A DNA stretch of 64,000 nucleotides from Taeniopygia guttata (taxonomy: Eukaryota; Chordata; Aves; Passeriformes; Estrildidae), in contig NC_133027.1 of the NCBI RefSeq assembly GCF_048771995.1, positions 99,508,501 through 99,572,500 on the forward strand, in the 5' to 3' direction. Numbering within the stretch: the first letter of the stretch is position 1; each line of letters opens with the position of its first letter. Both the position numbers and the translations under genes were made by a program. Shown in pieces: positions 48,096-60,426 of the stretch. The notes beneath the pieces are model-generated. The model did no database searches, had not been told where the DNA came from, and saw only the letters and a list, made by a program, of their open reading frames with translations.

Positions 48096-50206
48096 CCTGA
48101 CTAACTAGTCAAAGTTCAAAAAGGGACAAAAAGGGCAAAGTGCTCACGATGTTCTGCATAACATTCAGCATCTTCAGCAAGATACCAAAACTGCTACAAA
48201 AAAGGGCAGTCCTCCTGGGAAGAAAAGCCTATTGTTGGTATCAGCTGAGCACAGTTATGTTTACTCTTGCTCTCTCCCTACTTCTCTTCCCTTTGACAGC
48301 AGGGGGAAATTCAGGTTTTACCACTATCAGATCTAGTAAACATGCAGCTTCCAGACTGGTCATACCCTCCCCTGCCTGAAGCAGTCCGAGTATGGGTAAT
48401 TTAAACCCAGACAGAAAGAAAATGAAGTGTTGGCAACCACTGGCCCAAATGCAACAACATAGACAAAGAAGAAGAGTCAAAGGCTGGTTGTGCATATTTT
48501 TCACAGTTTAACTCACCTGCTCCAGCCCACCCCCAACTCCTAAGCACTACCTGCCGCTGTGGTACTTACCGATCCTTATCCTGCGACTCACAGCAGGGTA
48601 CATGGGGTGGACTGCTACACCCAGAGCCAGTCCTGGGGCAAGACAAGATAGCTCTACACAGGCACAAGCAAAACTCAAGAGAAAAACCCACTGCCAACTA
48701 TTAAAACCCATCCCCCCATTAAAAGAAAAAATAAAAAAGAGGGGGAAAAAAAGAATAAAAGGGGGGAAAATAAGAAATGCTTATAAGAACCTTTCCCTTC
48801 TCCCTCTTTCCCCCCCTTTCTACTACTCTAGGCAGGAAAAAGCATTGCCCAAAGTCGGCAGAAACATGCACATCTGTACATATCTGTGTGCCCTAAGCCC
48901 CAAGTCAGCATCAAGACATCCCTTTCCACCAGTGCCCCCTGCCCAGCATACCAAAGGACACACAAAGCAATACAGATTCGGAAAGGAGCTGCCTTATCAC
49001 CTGTAAAAGTTAACTCCTACCTCTGACCATAGGTTCAGGGTCCTAAGGAAACTCTTGGACAGTGCAGAGGAGACAAGGCTGGGTTGTGACTCAAAAGAAG
49101 TGCTTATTATCTTTACCACAAGCCATGAAAGAAATTTATAAGCTATGGACTGTAAAAAGCCCAGCATGCAATATTCATATTACTCAAAAAAGTGTTATTT
49201 CTTCAGTAGCTGAGCTAAGAACAGGTATTTGATGCTGACAGATTTAATCCTTCCTCTTCCTAACAGCAGTGCCTGGCAGCAACCTCAGCCTGTGCAGCAT
49301 CAGCCAGCTACGGGAGCATCTGAGATAACAGCTGTAATGTCAGTGCCTGTAATTCAATATTGCCAGGAGATCCAGAAGTGGGAAATTATTTGACACCAGT
49401 TCACTCCCATTTAATGATTCTACAGTCGTAACATCATCATATCAGTAAGCTGTAAAAGTTTCCAGACAGGCACTGTGTACTCAGGGCGTACACTTGTATT
49501 TGACACAATGCCAGTGACTCCTTACTCCAACTGTTTCATTTCACCATCTTAACTTGTAATGAAAGTAGAAAATGTGCAAATACAGAATTTTCTTAGACTG
49601 TATGACATACATCTCAAGACCTGTTACTCCCTAGCTTGCTTTCCCCACTGACAAACTCAGAGGTTTAAAAGTGCCGGTAACTTCCTGCATACACAAAAGC
49701 TCCCTCAGTCACCCAAGCACAGCAAAGCAAGTCAGAGGCGAGACAAATGATGGCCAAAATACAGTCATCTGCCACAGATGCATGGGTCTCATAAGCCAAG
49801 GAGACTCAGGACAGTCAGGTGTAGAGTATTACACCCACCAGCTGGAATCATAAAGGGCAAACTAGTTCCAAGAGAGTAGTTCAGCTTCCTCCTATCTCTT
49901 CTTTAAGACAGTAAACTTTCTGATTATTATTGCCTGCATAGACAGGTTTATTTGACCTAAGGACACAGGTAGCTTAACCTTGACACACATACTTTTACAA
50001 CTTATAAAGGGCAATTTAGTATCTCACTAGTCAGAAGCTGCCACTGCTCTCTGTATGCATGGTTGGGAATCCATTCCTTTCCCCTTATTCGAGCATCTTG
50101 TGGGAGCAGCCTGCTCTGTGAATCCCGCTGTGCCAAAGCTGTGCCTTCAAAAGAGCCCCTCGTGTCCTAATGTAATCCCCAAGTAACATTAAAAGCTTAT
50201 TTATAC

Positions 50207-50587
50207 CTTAAGTAGGGCAGACCGTGTCTTAATTGCCAAGAGTCTGGCTGAAAAGAGGAGGATTATAGTGCTCTGGTAGATAAATGCAGCAGGGAGGAGG
50301 CGGAGGCCATGGATAGATGAATCCACATGAATCCATGTGCGCCATCTCCGCTGGCTGCAGGGCACACAAAGATCCAGCAACACAATCGCTGTGAGGTTGA
50401 AACAGAGCACAAGCCATGCTGGAAATGGCCAAGTGGCAGGGCTGGTGAACACACAGCCTGCAGAGTCGGGCTGAGCGGGCTCACAGCCACACTGCAGTCG
50501 CGGCTCAGCCAACTCCGCCCTGCTCCGGGAGAAGAGCTGAAATGCAAGCAGGTACCAGCGGAACACAGGTACACTCAGGGTAGACAT
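50207..50587 (-). CDS. Unrecognised open frame, possible membrane-protein exon
   Basis: From the ATG at 50,587 the frame runs 127 codons to a splice-donor-like AAG followed by GTATAA; read on, it stops two codons later. The product begins MSTLSVPVFRWYLLAFQLF, has a Cys/Pro-rich segment, and then two hydrophobic stretches around WPFPAWLVLCFNLTAIVLLD and AAFIYQSTIILLFSARLL, with basic residues between. An acceptor-like CATTTCAG lies inside the frame. I recognise no family. The stretch is GC-enriched, which lengthens chance open frames, so this may not be a gene. Confidence 0.2.
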
Positions 50588-53500
50588 CTGGGCCTTAAAT
50601 CCTAAAAATTCCTCTAGAAACCTTGGAGAAAATATACAGCCAAGAAGCTTAAAATAGGCCTGGATGATCAACTACAACACAAGAATCTAGTATTGTCTCC
50701 TGTATGATTTTCCTCACAGACTAAAACTAAAACCACACAGGTATTTTGTTGTTATTACAGACCTACTTTTTTTCCCCTCTCCTCATCCTGAGGAGTTGCT
50801 TGCCTTAAAATTATTTGATAAAGGAATAACGTAAACTTCATCTTAGAAAGGCAGATCACCAACAATTCCCACTGAGCTTTAACTTTTTCCTTTTAAAACA
50901 TATTTTATGTATGCAGGCATTATGCATCTGGCTTGCTTTCAAGCAATTCTGAAATGGTTCCCTTCTGAGCTATTTTACAGTTTAGCAGAAGTAACTAGCC
51001 AGTGTAACTGTGTTAGCAGAATCCACTGAAAGGCATTAAGTAGTAAAGAAAACACTTCATATTCTGTGCCAGTTACTGTTTACCTTGGGGTTAGGTAGGG
51101 AAACAAAACCAATCTGTATGTGGGCAGTAATAGCTGCTATCTCCACACAGATTGCCATGGTTATTTCTGTAAGATGGAGGGGTTAATTTTCACAAGTATT
51201 TCTTATATATAATTATTTAGATGCACTGACTGACTTAGTCATCTACTGTTTGATGCTCTACAAATGCCAAGTAGCTTGCCAGTTGCTCAATACCACACAT
51301 ATTACGCCAAAAACCATGCCGAGGGGTGATTATGCACCCTAATGTGCTAAGTGTAGGAAGACATTTATTGTTAAAAAAGTTCTCTTGCTTTATGCTTTTT
51401 CATTAAAAGGTTTGTTGCCACTGGAACTCTTCTGACATAATGCATTTTAAATATAACCTCGTTATTTACATAATCAGGGCCAGATTTACAGGTACCTAAA
51501 AAAGGCAGACACCTCAGGAGTGGCTACCCCTCAGCAGCTCCCACAAGACTGATGGATAATCTGACCTTTAAAGCTACCTTTCACTCAGCACTAATAAAAT
51601 CCTCCCTTGACCTGGAGGGCAGCTGTCAAGAGAGAGAACGTCTAGAGAAGGTCTAGGGCAACAAGTTTCTGACACAGTATCTTTCACCATGAGCATGTCT
51701 GAAGTTTTCTGCCATCAGCCTGAAGTCCTAGGGGTGGCAAAACGTAATTGCAGAAGACACCTGTGACAGGGTTTGGTGGGGGATTTGGTACTTTTAAATG
51801 CTCTCAGTCCACTAATGGACAACGTGATTAAAGGTTCATGTCATTATAAACGCTGTAATTAGCTACTGCTTGGCTCAGGGGACATTTCAGAGGTAGGTTT
51901 CAGGGGAAGAAGGCACCCAGTCCCTGCCCCCCACGGCTGATCTGCAAGGCTGGCCTCTCCCACTAATTTAATGAAAACAATTATCCACTAATTCCTGCTG
52001 TTATCATAGCTGCAAGAACAAGAGCACGAAACACTGACTCCTGGATGCTTCCCCCTCAGGGGGTCAAACACTACCTACAACCCACAGAAAAACAAACTCA
52101 GGTTTGTTGCCCCTCTAGGAGGAAGCTCACTCACCTTAACTGCGCTCTTTTCAATTTACACTCTTCCCTTTGTGGCAACATCTGCCCCATTTCTGTCCTA
52201 GAGGATGACAACTTCCAAAGGATTTTCTTTTCCAACCTACTCTTCAAAAACCTTTCCCAGCAAGAGACCCAGAATTCGCTCTTCCCCTTGTACAAGCTGG
52301 AGAGGTTCAGAATGGTATTAAATCATGGCAGACTGTTGAAGTTTGGATGGTTGTAACTCAAGAGTGATCTTGTGTTACTGAAACACCCCTGAAGTGGGAG
52401 ATCTGCAATACAGAAAGCACAGCCAGGCAGCCCAACAGGAAGCCAAGGACAAGCTCAAAAATATAAAATGGCATTGTGCTACATCACCACCACATCCATC
52501 CTCTGTGTTGCCAAAAAGACAGCACCCCACAAGCTACATCTGCTTTTCCCAGGGCTTACCTCTGAGAAAAATTTAAATCCACCAAACAGGAATCTGAAGA
52601 GCAGGTTTTGGTCTGCTGAGCACAAAGCACTTCCTCTTGTGGAAGAATGAAGGATTTATTGGAAGAGGCTGTCAGGCAACAGCTGTCACATGAGCACACC
52701 CATTGCCATACTATACAAGATTTACAGCTTTTCACAGTGCCTCAGCTTCCCCACCTGCAGGAATTACACGCACAGTATCACAGATATATATGGCACTCCA
52801 TATAAATTTACTCCTTTTCCCTTGTCTCTCTCAGTGCATCAAGACCTGCCTGCAAACAATTTGCCTTTTCACAAATATCAAATCAGTGGCGGGTATTCCA
52901 TAATGAAATATACTCAGGTTGTGCTCCTGTGAATTAATTTCCTCCTGGAAGAGCTCAGTTCATACCAAAAATCTCCAGTCTGTACAGAAAGCTTCACTCT
53001 CCAGTGAAGATTCTTACAAAGGTTGCTTCTGACCAACAGTTCATGGATTCCACATCAGACTGTTAACAGTCCAGCAGCAGTAATGTGTGTAAAAATCAGT
53101 GTGAGCACTGAAGTGAAACCAAAGAACTGAAAGCACACATTCTGTAAAAAAGCCCCAAACCAACAATAATCCTATTCTTCAATTCAGGACCTAGCATGCT
53201 GTGCAGCAACAGCTGGCACATGCAAGGGTCTATACTCAGGGAAGGGACTCTCTGACCAGCACAGACCAGACCTCTGTATCAAGAAAACATTATACAAGAC
53301 GTATTTTCCAGATATTCCATTCAGTGTGGACACAGGTAGCATAACCTCACCTTAATTTCATATTCTCCTGAATGTACAACAAGTGAGTGAAGACAATCTT
53401 TACTTCCTGTAAGTTAGAAGAACTGCTAAAACTCTAAGTACTACCCTCTTAAACACTGCCTAAAACAAGTTTTGTTTTGGAACTGCACGGCATTCAAGGA

Positions 53501-56500
53501 TCCAGCCATGTGGGTGAAAGCACTGCTCAGTGGAAGGTGAAGACAGCATCACCTGCAGGGAATACCAGCCCTTCCCTTTTGGATTTCATGAGTCCACAGA
53601 ACTGTTGGGCTCTTCAGTGCCTGATCTCACACTGCTTATCTGCACAAAATAGCTCTGGCACCTTGCTTGTTTATGCTGGTGAACCAGAGCAAACAATCCC
53701 ACATCCTGCAAGCATTCACATAGTGCATTTAAATGCCTGCTCCATTCTCTCCACTCTAACAGAGAAACAATTCAGTATCTCACACACACCCAGTCCCTCC
53801 TCCAAGAGTAATTAAAGTACGTTTCTGCTCTTCATTCCACATATGTATAGGCAGTATCTCACAGCTCTCATGCTGCTATGCTCTTGGGAGTCTCTTGTAC
53901 CAAGTACAGGGGAGCAGTGCAAACCAGTTTTACTCTGAATCAATGCCCTGCTTGCATTTCAAAGAGCTCTTTCAAATATTTGAATATTGCAGGCTGAACT
54001 GGAAGACAGCTGTACAACATCTCCAAGTCAGTGATAACACAACACCCATGTGGTACATATTTTTCTCCTTTCCCTTAATTTAATACCAAATCTTTTATTT
54101 AATGCAGTTCAATGCATACGGGCTACTAAGATCATATAAGAAGTCACAACCTAAAGATGTAACTGTTGGTTTTTTAGGGGTTTGGGTTTTTTTTTTTTAG
54201 TTCACAGAAAGAGCACTTGAAATATGGTAACAACATGTAAAGAAGTTGCTGCAATTACTCCCATGCTCAGATCTCTGTGTTTTTCTTAATTATTGAATGT
54301 GAAATTAAATGCAGCAACTGTAATCTCTGAAGCAGCAGCATGGAACTGCCTATATATTTTTAAGGTAAAGACAAGTAGGAATGAAGAGATGAATGCAAAA
54401 TATATTTCTCCATTTTAAAACTTCACAGCCAGCATAATGTAAAAAGTAATAAGAGACTGAAGAGTTCTTGTAAAGCACCACACCTCCATACATCTTGACA
54501 CTATTTCCAAAAACTATTTCCTTCCAAAGTACATGCAGTACATTTATTGGAGCTGGAAAAAATATTTTGGTTTCATTTCATAAATTTTCTGCTCCCAAAG
54601 TTGAAATATTATTATTTAAAATACACTAGGAAAACATATCTGCTTCACATACCCAAGCCAAAATCCTTACTGCATCATTAAAATTAGATGCATTTATGAC
54701 GATGACCACTGGATAAAGGATTAAGAAAAGAAAAAAAATCCACATGGCATCCAGTTCCCCCTAATAATAACAAATGAAATAATGTAAATTTTTTGAAGAT
54801 TAGGCAGGCATCCATCATTTTGCAGCTGAGTAACCTGCTAAACAAAATAAAGCCAACATTCACAGAATTAATTTGATGGGAATGGTGTTAAGAAGCTTCC
54901 TTACAAAAACAATGGGAAATATTTCTTCATTAATGCAATTTAAATATGCATTTTACTTCGAAGTTAAAATACATTTATTTCAAAGTTTCCAACTAACTTC
55001 TAAATGTAGGATATTTACTAATCTACATGTTCACCTCCCCAAAAGAAGAAGCTAAAATACATCAGTATAGAATGGTGCATTTTCACCAGTTTCTCTTTTT
55101 GCGCATTTTTTTTAAAAGATAATCCAGGGATTTTTTTGAGAAAAATGTAACAGTCTTTCAAGGAATATAACATATACACCAATATTTTTAGGTTCTCTTT
55201 TTAAGTCCTGGACACTAACTTCCAAAAGTAGGGTTTTATCTTACAAGATATGAATTTCTGCCCAATTTCTTTCATTTAAGCTTTGCAGCTCTTTCAAAAT
55301 ATAAAGGCAGAGCATATTTGGTCATTTTCTGACAGAACCTTGCACGTAACTTCTCTGCGCAATATTTGTTCAAAAATATCCTGTATCTACTAAACATATT
55401 CCAAAAGCCACCTGAAAAAGGCCAGAAAAATCAGTGTTTCTATATTTAAAGATCAGACAAACTTCCAGCATCACCATCAGGGATCTCATGAATTTCAGTC
55501 CAGCTTTTTACAGGTTAAAGGCAGGGTCCTTACAACACTAAACATTACTGCACCATAGACTCAACTTCCCCACAACTCACCTTAGATTACAGAACTCTGA
55601 GACAGAAAACCAGTGTCAAAGTTATTTCTGAAGCAGACTTGACGCAACAGAAAAAATTATATCCAAGGAGACTGTTCGAATTAGTTGCCACAAGTCTTAA
55701 AATGTGTACTCATTCCTACTACAGTGGTTTTCATCCTTTACTGGGAAGGATAACTGCTTTCAGAGAAAGATAACCCAACTGATGGGGAATGTCCATTTTT
55801 TTTCTCCTATCAGCCCATCCCCATGACCTGAACCCTTATCAGTCTTGGTTAGGTTTAAAAGCAGGTGCTGATGTAATCATTAGTTGATGATTCAGCCACT
55901 AATCACAGCGACCACTAATCAGCACAGCAAGGACTTTTTCTCTGAAAATTCCCAGTCAAGCTGCACATAGACAAATAAGGAATTATCAAGAATCAGAAGA
56001 AAGCTCTCTGCAATCCCAGTCAGTTTTTAAATCCAGACAACACAGCAAAGGAGAACCTTTAAGATTTCTGAAGAAAAAAACACAAAGTCTTTAGGAGAAC
56101 ATGATCTTTCAGACATACAAAGAGCTAAGCACAGCAGCACTGGTGAAGTGACAGAGTGAATGATGGAAATCAGAGATGAGTACCAACAGTGATCTGAACA
56201 CAAACAGGAGGCACAGTGATGCTAAAATACAAAAGTTGCTCATGTTTTGATCAACAGAGAAGCAGTCAGGTACAAACATGAAACAGCAGAAACCAAGCAA
56301 AGTCAGATCTGCACAGCAACATCCCAAACAAACACAGACAGGACAAGTTGAGATTGGAACACAGAGAAAACAGGTTACAAAGACACAAGAGGTGGAGCCT
56401 CAGCTGCATAAATTGCATACTTACCAGGATTAGACAGCATAAATTTAGTGACTTTGGCTCCTTTCTTGTGGTTTTGTCAAACTGCCTTCATCTCTGGGAG

Positions 56501-57013
56501 TATCCCATGGAGTTGCTTACCTGCACCAGTGCAGCTTCCTCCAACTTCATTTCCAGTTTAGAGCTAAAAAAGAACTCTAAAGAGCCAAAAGCAACAAGCC
56601 TTCAGACAATCCTCAAACCAACAAACTGCAAATTAGTTGATAATTAAAAACTGCTTAGCATTGTGGCCTTTTTTTTTTTTTTTTTTTTTGCCATTATAGG
56701 CCTACACCTAATGATAGGCAGCATTGCTTCTAGCTTCATCTTCCAGAGGTAAAAGTTGCTTATTACAGTTTGGTTTGATGCTGCAATTAATTTAGAGTTC
56801 CTATTATTTTTGTTTTCCACTCAAAGCGCCAAAGAAAAACGACTGGTTTTCTGGGGCTAATTTTACTATTTAAGATTTATGCAAGTGATTATGGCTGACA
56901 GTATACAAAAGTTCAGAGACGAAGTGGCTGACTGAACTCCACTTTACACATGCTACCAAGAAACTACTTAACCACTAATAGCCAGCCTCTGATGTGCTAA
57001 AAGAATCAACAAC

Positions 57014-57176
57014 TTAACAGTTTGGTTTTGTGGTTTTGGACTTCTCTGTTGTTGCTTTCGTTTGAAACCATCCAAATAGCAAAATCAGCATGAGATTCAT
57101 ATTTAGGGCCATGAAAAATATGGATATTTTGGCCAAGTCTTGCATCCAGGTTCGAATAACCACATGAAGATCCAGC
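57014..57176 (-). other. Exon-like minus-strand segment with a possible membrane anchor
   Basis: A good acceptor (CTCCTCTTAATAG) is followed by two different open frames that both stay open to a stop. One (stop at 57,014) reads LDLHVVIRTWMQDLAK, then a 20-residue hydrophobic stretch, then a basic tail with TEKSKTTKPNC. The other (stop at 57,006) starts AGSSCGYSNLDARLG and is hydrophilic. It lies on the PPM1B strand downstream of that gene's likely polyadenylation signal. It could be a distant alternative last exon, an unknown small gene, or chance. Confidence 0.2.
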
Positions 57177-58602
57177 CTATTAAGAGGAGACTGTCATAGT
57201 AGTTAACCCCTAATATGAGACTTCTGAGGTCAGAGTGACATCATTTATATTTGCATCAACTTCATTACCCCCTATTCCATTTATGATGTTAAAGAGGAGC
57301 AGTTAAAACAGATCTTTATTCTGCTCAGAGAGCAGATTTGAGAATTTACATGGACTACTTGGCCTCTGTTACAGGAGATTATAAACATGAAACCAAAGTG
57401 AATTTGATACAACAGAAAGACCCCAGGTGGAAGAGGTACTTCCCACTCTCAGTATTCTACGTAACTATATTTGTGTTAATTACCAGGTGGCAACAAAATT
57501 AAGACAATGTAACTTTAAAATGTTGACAAGCTATGGCAAATACATGAACCAATTTCATCATTCATTCTGATTTCTCATACTAAGAATACAAAGTCAACAA
57601 GCAAAGTTTTTCCCAGGCTGATGAAATCTACACAGTATTTCGATTGAACTAAAAATATGACTAGAATTCATAACCAAGTGGATGCATGAATGGCAAGCAG
57701 TGATAATTTAGAGGGAAAAAAGCTGTCTTGATTTACATATTGATGCTGTGCAAGCCATTGTCCTTCTTTTTGAAAAACCTGTGTGTATGCTTCACTTCCA
57801 TAAAAGAAAGCATAAACTTGAGGGAGATTATCCACTTAATGTAAAAAATCTAATACTGAAGCCTTGCCAGTGGAACAAGGCATTAAAATTGTAGCTCATG
57901 AAGAAAGCACGCAGGGGTTATGCTGTACAAACAAATCCAACAATAAAGTTCAAAGAAGTTACAGATGTGTGGACTCAAAAATCTTCAGGTTGTTTGTAAA
58001 GATGTCTATTCTACAGCAACACTAACTATTCAGGCAGGTTATTACCCTGAAATATCAATATAATGGAAAATTCCATTCTCCTTTTCCACTCAGCTAAAAA
58101 TCTACATTAGTACGTTGGAAAAAAAGATCTGTACAAGTTAAAAAAAAAAAAAATCTGTGAAAGTTTTAATATGAAAGCATTAACATTAGAGAAATTTCTA
58201 TTCAAAATCGTGCAACAGAGAAAAGTCATAGGTTCAGGCTCAGATCTTTTAAGAAACTTCAAGAAATGAGCTGACCCAGAAAGTCTAGTTTAATCTGAAT
58301 ATTTAGTCTTTAAATGAATGCTCTCCCATTCTGGACTAAGACTCCAGCTAAATTTGGGATGGGGATTTGCCCTAGGAGCATTAAATGCTGTTTTGCCCTT
58401 TCCTGACTCCCCAGAGAAGCCCACTTTGAGACTTGTGCTTTTCTGAGGTGAAGGGGCACATCTGCTACAGAACAACCAGAAACCCATCAACTAAGAGACC
58501 TGATGAGTCTTACTGGGTTATCTTTTCATATGGAACACGTGCATCCTCTTAGTAAGTCCTACCCAAGAAAATAGGAAGCATGTCACACTGTTTTAGCAAT
58601 CC

Positions 58603-58608
58603 TTTATT
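58603..58608 (-). terminator. PPM1B: Candidate distal PPM1B polyadenylation signal
   Basis: Minus-strand AATAAA lies about 1.8 kb past the stop of the distal PPM1B terminal exon. Earlier weaker signals may also be used. Confidence 0.4.
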
Positions 58609-60396
58609 GAAGATAACAAGTTGGTTATGTTCACTGTATTGTATGAAACATCACAATATCATACTGGGAAGGTACTATCAGTACAGGGTTGGACCAGAGC
58701 GGACAGTCTGAACAATAAACCATTTTGCATTCTTCATTCCCTGTCTTTTAACAACCCCAAAAAACCCAGTAAAGGGACAAATACCTGTTAACATCATCAT
58801 TTAAAACACTTTAACTTACAAGGCTAAAATCTAATGAATAAATAAAATATACTGTGGCAATAATCCTCTCTAGACCAAAAAAAATAATAAATCAGATACA
58901 CAGTGAATCAAAATGACTGGAAAAGCTGGCCTTCGGCATCAGTATGAAAGAGCATGTGATTTTTACAGACTCACCATGGGGATAAAGTTACAGAAAAATA
59001 CCATGAATTTAATTTCACACAAAACCAGTTGATGACTGTCATTAGCTTAAAACTACACACAAGGGCAATTACATCCTCGCTGAAACACAGTTTAAACAAA
59101 TAGGAAAATGTTTACAAGGCATCCACAGCATGTAAATCATGTACAGATGGATACATTCATTGTTTCCCCTCCCCAATAGCTTTTATTTTAGATAAATACT
59201 TTACTCTTCCCCATTTTCAGCATTTACTGGACTCATTACATGCACAACTCAAAGAAGTCAGAAAAAAAGTCAAGGTTATTGCAAAAATAGAATTAAACTA
59301 AGAATCTTCAAGTACCTTACATGACAGCCACTCTGTACCATGCCCATTGCTTATAAAATGAAAGGTCATTGAACCCATGAAAATATCTCTAATATTTTCT
59401 TAATTTAAAATAGATAATTTTAAGTGTATTTATAGTAATCTCAAAGTGATAATTTGAACTTTGAAAATAATGCAAACAATTAAAAATTATACCCATATTA
59501 CACAAGACTTCTGTCTGTATCTTAAGCTGAAAAAAAAATCAAAAAACTATAGAAAACCACATATAGAACAAAAAAATAATCACAATTTACATTATAATAA
59601 AGGCAAATTTTCAGCATTTTTAAAAAAACCTGCAGCTGTGAGAGATGTCAAAGCAAGTCACTACTAACTATAAATTCACCAGTTTGTTTTTTTCAAAAAG
59701 ATTTTCTCTAGCAAGAGTTGACGGGTGTGTTGTACACATGCGTAAAATTCTTACTGGTTTTAGATGCCTAGAATCTTCATATATTATTGCCAAATACACT
59801 TATCTTCAAGCAAGCAGTAGGCAACGTATCACAATTTGGAAACCGCAGGGAAACCTAACGGTCTGGTAATACAGGTAAAACTGGAAAATTAAAAAAAAAT
59901 AAAAATAAAATCTGATAGCGTATTGCCCAATTGAAATTACTTCCAAGCCACAGAGCTGCAAAGCCTTCCAACTTGGTAAAGTGAAATAAGAAACATCTCA
60001 AACAATTACTTGTACTCTCTCTCATGCTTGTGTGTTGCATGTTGGATTTAGCCACAGTGTATCTTCAGAGTACACCTACCATCCTGTGCACCTCAGGTAC
60101 ACACACCGATCTGCTGAGAGAATATTCCTTCCTTCCTTCTTTTTTAGGGCCAAAGTTCATTACAGATGTAATCAGTATGCCTGAGGCTGGTAAAAATACT
60201 GTAGTACAGGCAATGCTAAGAGTGGCAATATCAGAAAACACAAAAATGAACAAATGATGGAAAATTCTAATATCTTTCTGCCCATTTCACAAAATGTTGG
60301 AAATCCACCAGACATTTTCCCTTGTATTGAAGAAATCAGATTTAAAAGTTTTTTTCCCCCTTTCAGAATCAAAAGCATTTTAGCAGATTTGTAAGG
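58609..60396 (-). other. PPM1B: Probable PPM1B distal 3' UTR
   Basis: AT-rich sequence directly after the stop codon of the short-isoform terminal exon, down to the candidate polyadenylation signal. No coding exon is recognised. The hydrophobic open frame at 60,172-60,378 is an AT-composition artefact. Confidence 0.5.
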
Positions 60397-60426
60397 CTAC
60401 CACGGATCTTCTAGATCTCCAGAACC
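60397..60426 (-). CDS. PPM1B: PPM1B alternative terminal exon, short isoform (GSGDLEDPW)
   Basis: After the acceptor CCTGTAG, the minus strand reads nine codons GSGDLEDPW and a TAG stop. The human short isoform (beta-2, 387 residues) ends GGAGDLEDPW, so the match is exact apart from one conservative residue. The exon starts in phase 0, as does the other terminal exon at 62,146, which lets the two be used as alternatives after the shared phosphatase exons. PPM1B is a magnesium/manganese-dependent Ser/Thr phosphatase (PP2C-beta) that acts, for example, on TAK1 and IKK-beta. The catalytic exons are off the right edge. The coding part is too short for ordinary gene prediction to find. Confidence 0.85.
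   Translation of the reverse strand, partial: GSGDLEDPW

Larger units (their letters stand above)
48096..58590. other. Intergenic region between SLC3A1 and PPM1B
   Basis: About 10.5 kb without a gene I can identify. Exon-like or ORF-like signals on the minus strand at 48,148-48,193, 48,570-48,603, 50,207-50,587, 56,521-56,563 and 57,014-57,176 are discussed separately; none has a recognised family. A T22-type run lies at 56,668-56,689. The remainder is AT-rich, apart from mild GC enrichment at 50.3-50.6 kb. Confidence 0.6.

Noticed and set aside
56419-56563. Minus-strand exon-like pieces with two GTAAG donors (56,520 and 56,418)
   Set aside because: The first reads SKLEMKLEEAALVQ, but the space to the second would be an intron too short to splice, and reading through hits stops. 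No partner exon was identified.
60172-60378. Hydrophobic minus-strand frame after the PPM1B distal stop
   Set aside because: AT-rich 3' UTR sequence yields Leu/Ile/Phe-rich frames by composition; no splice or homology support.
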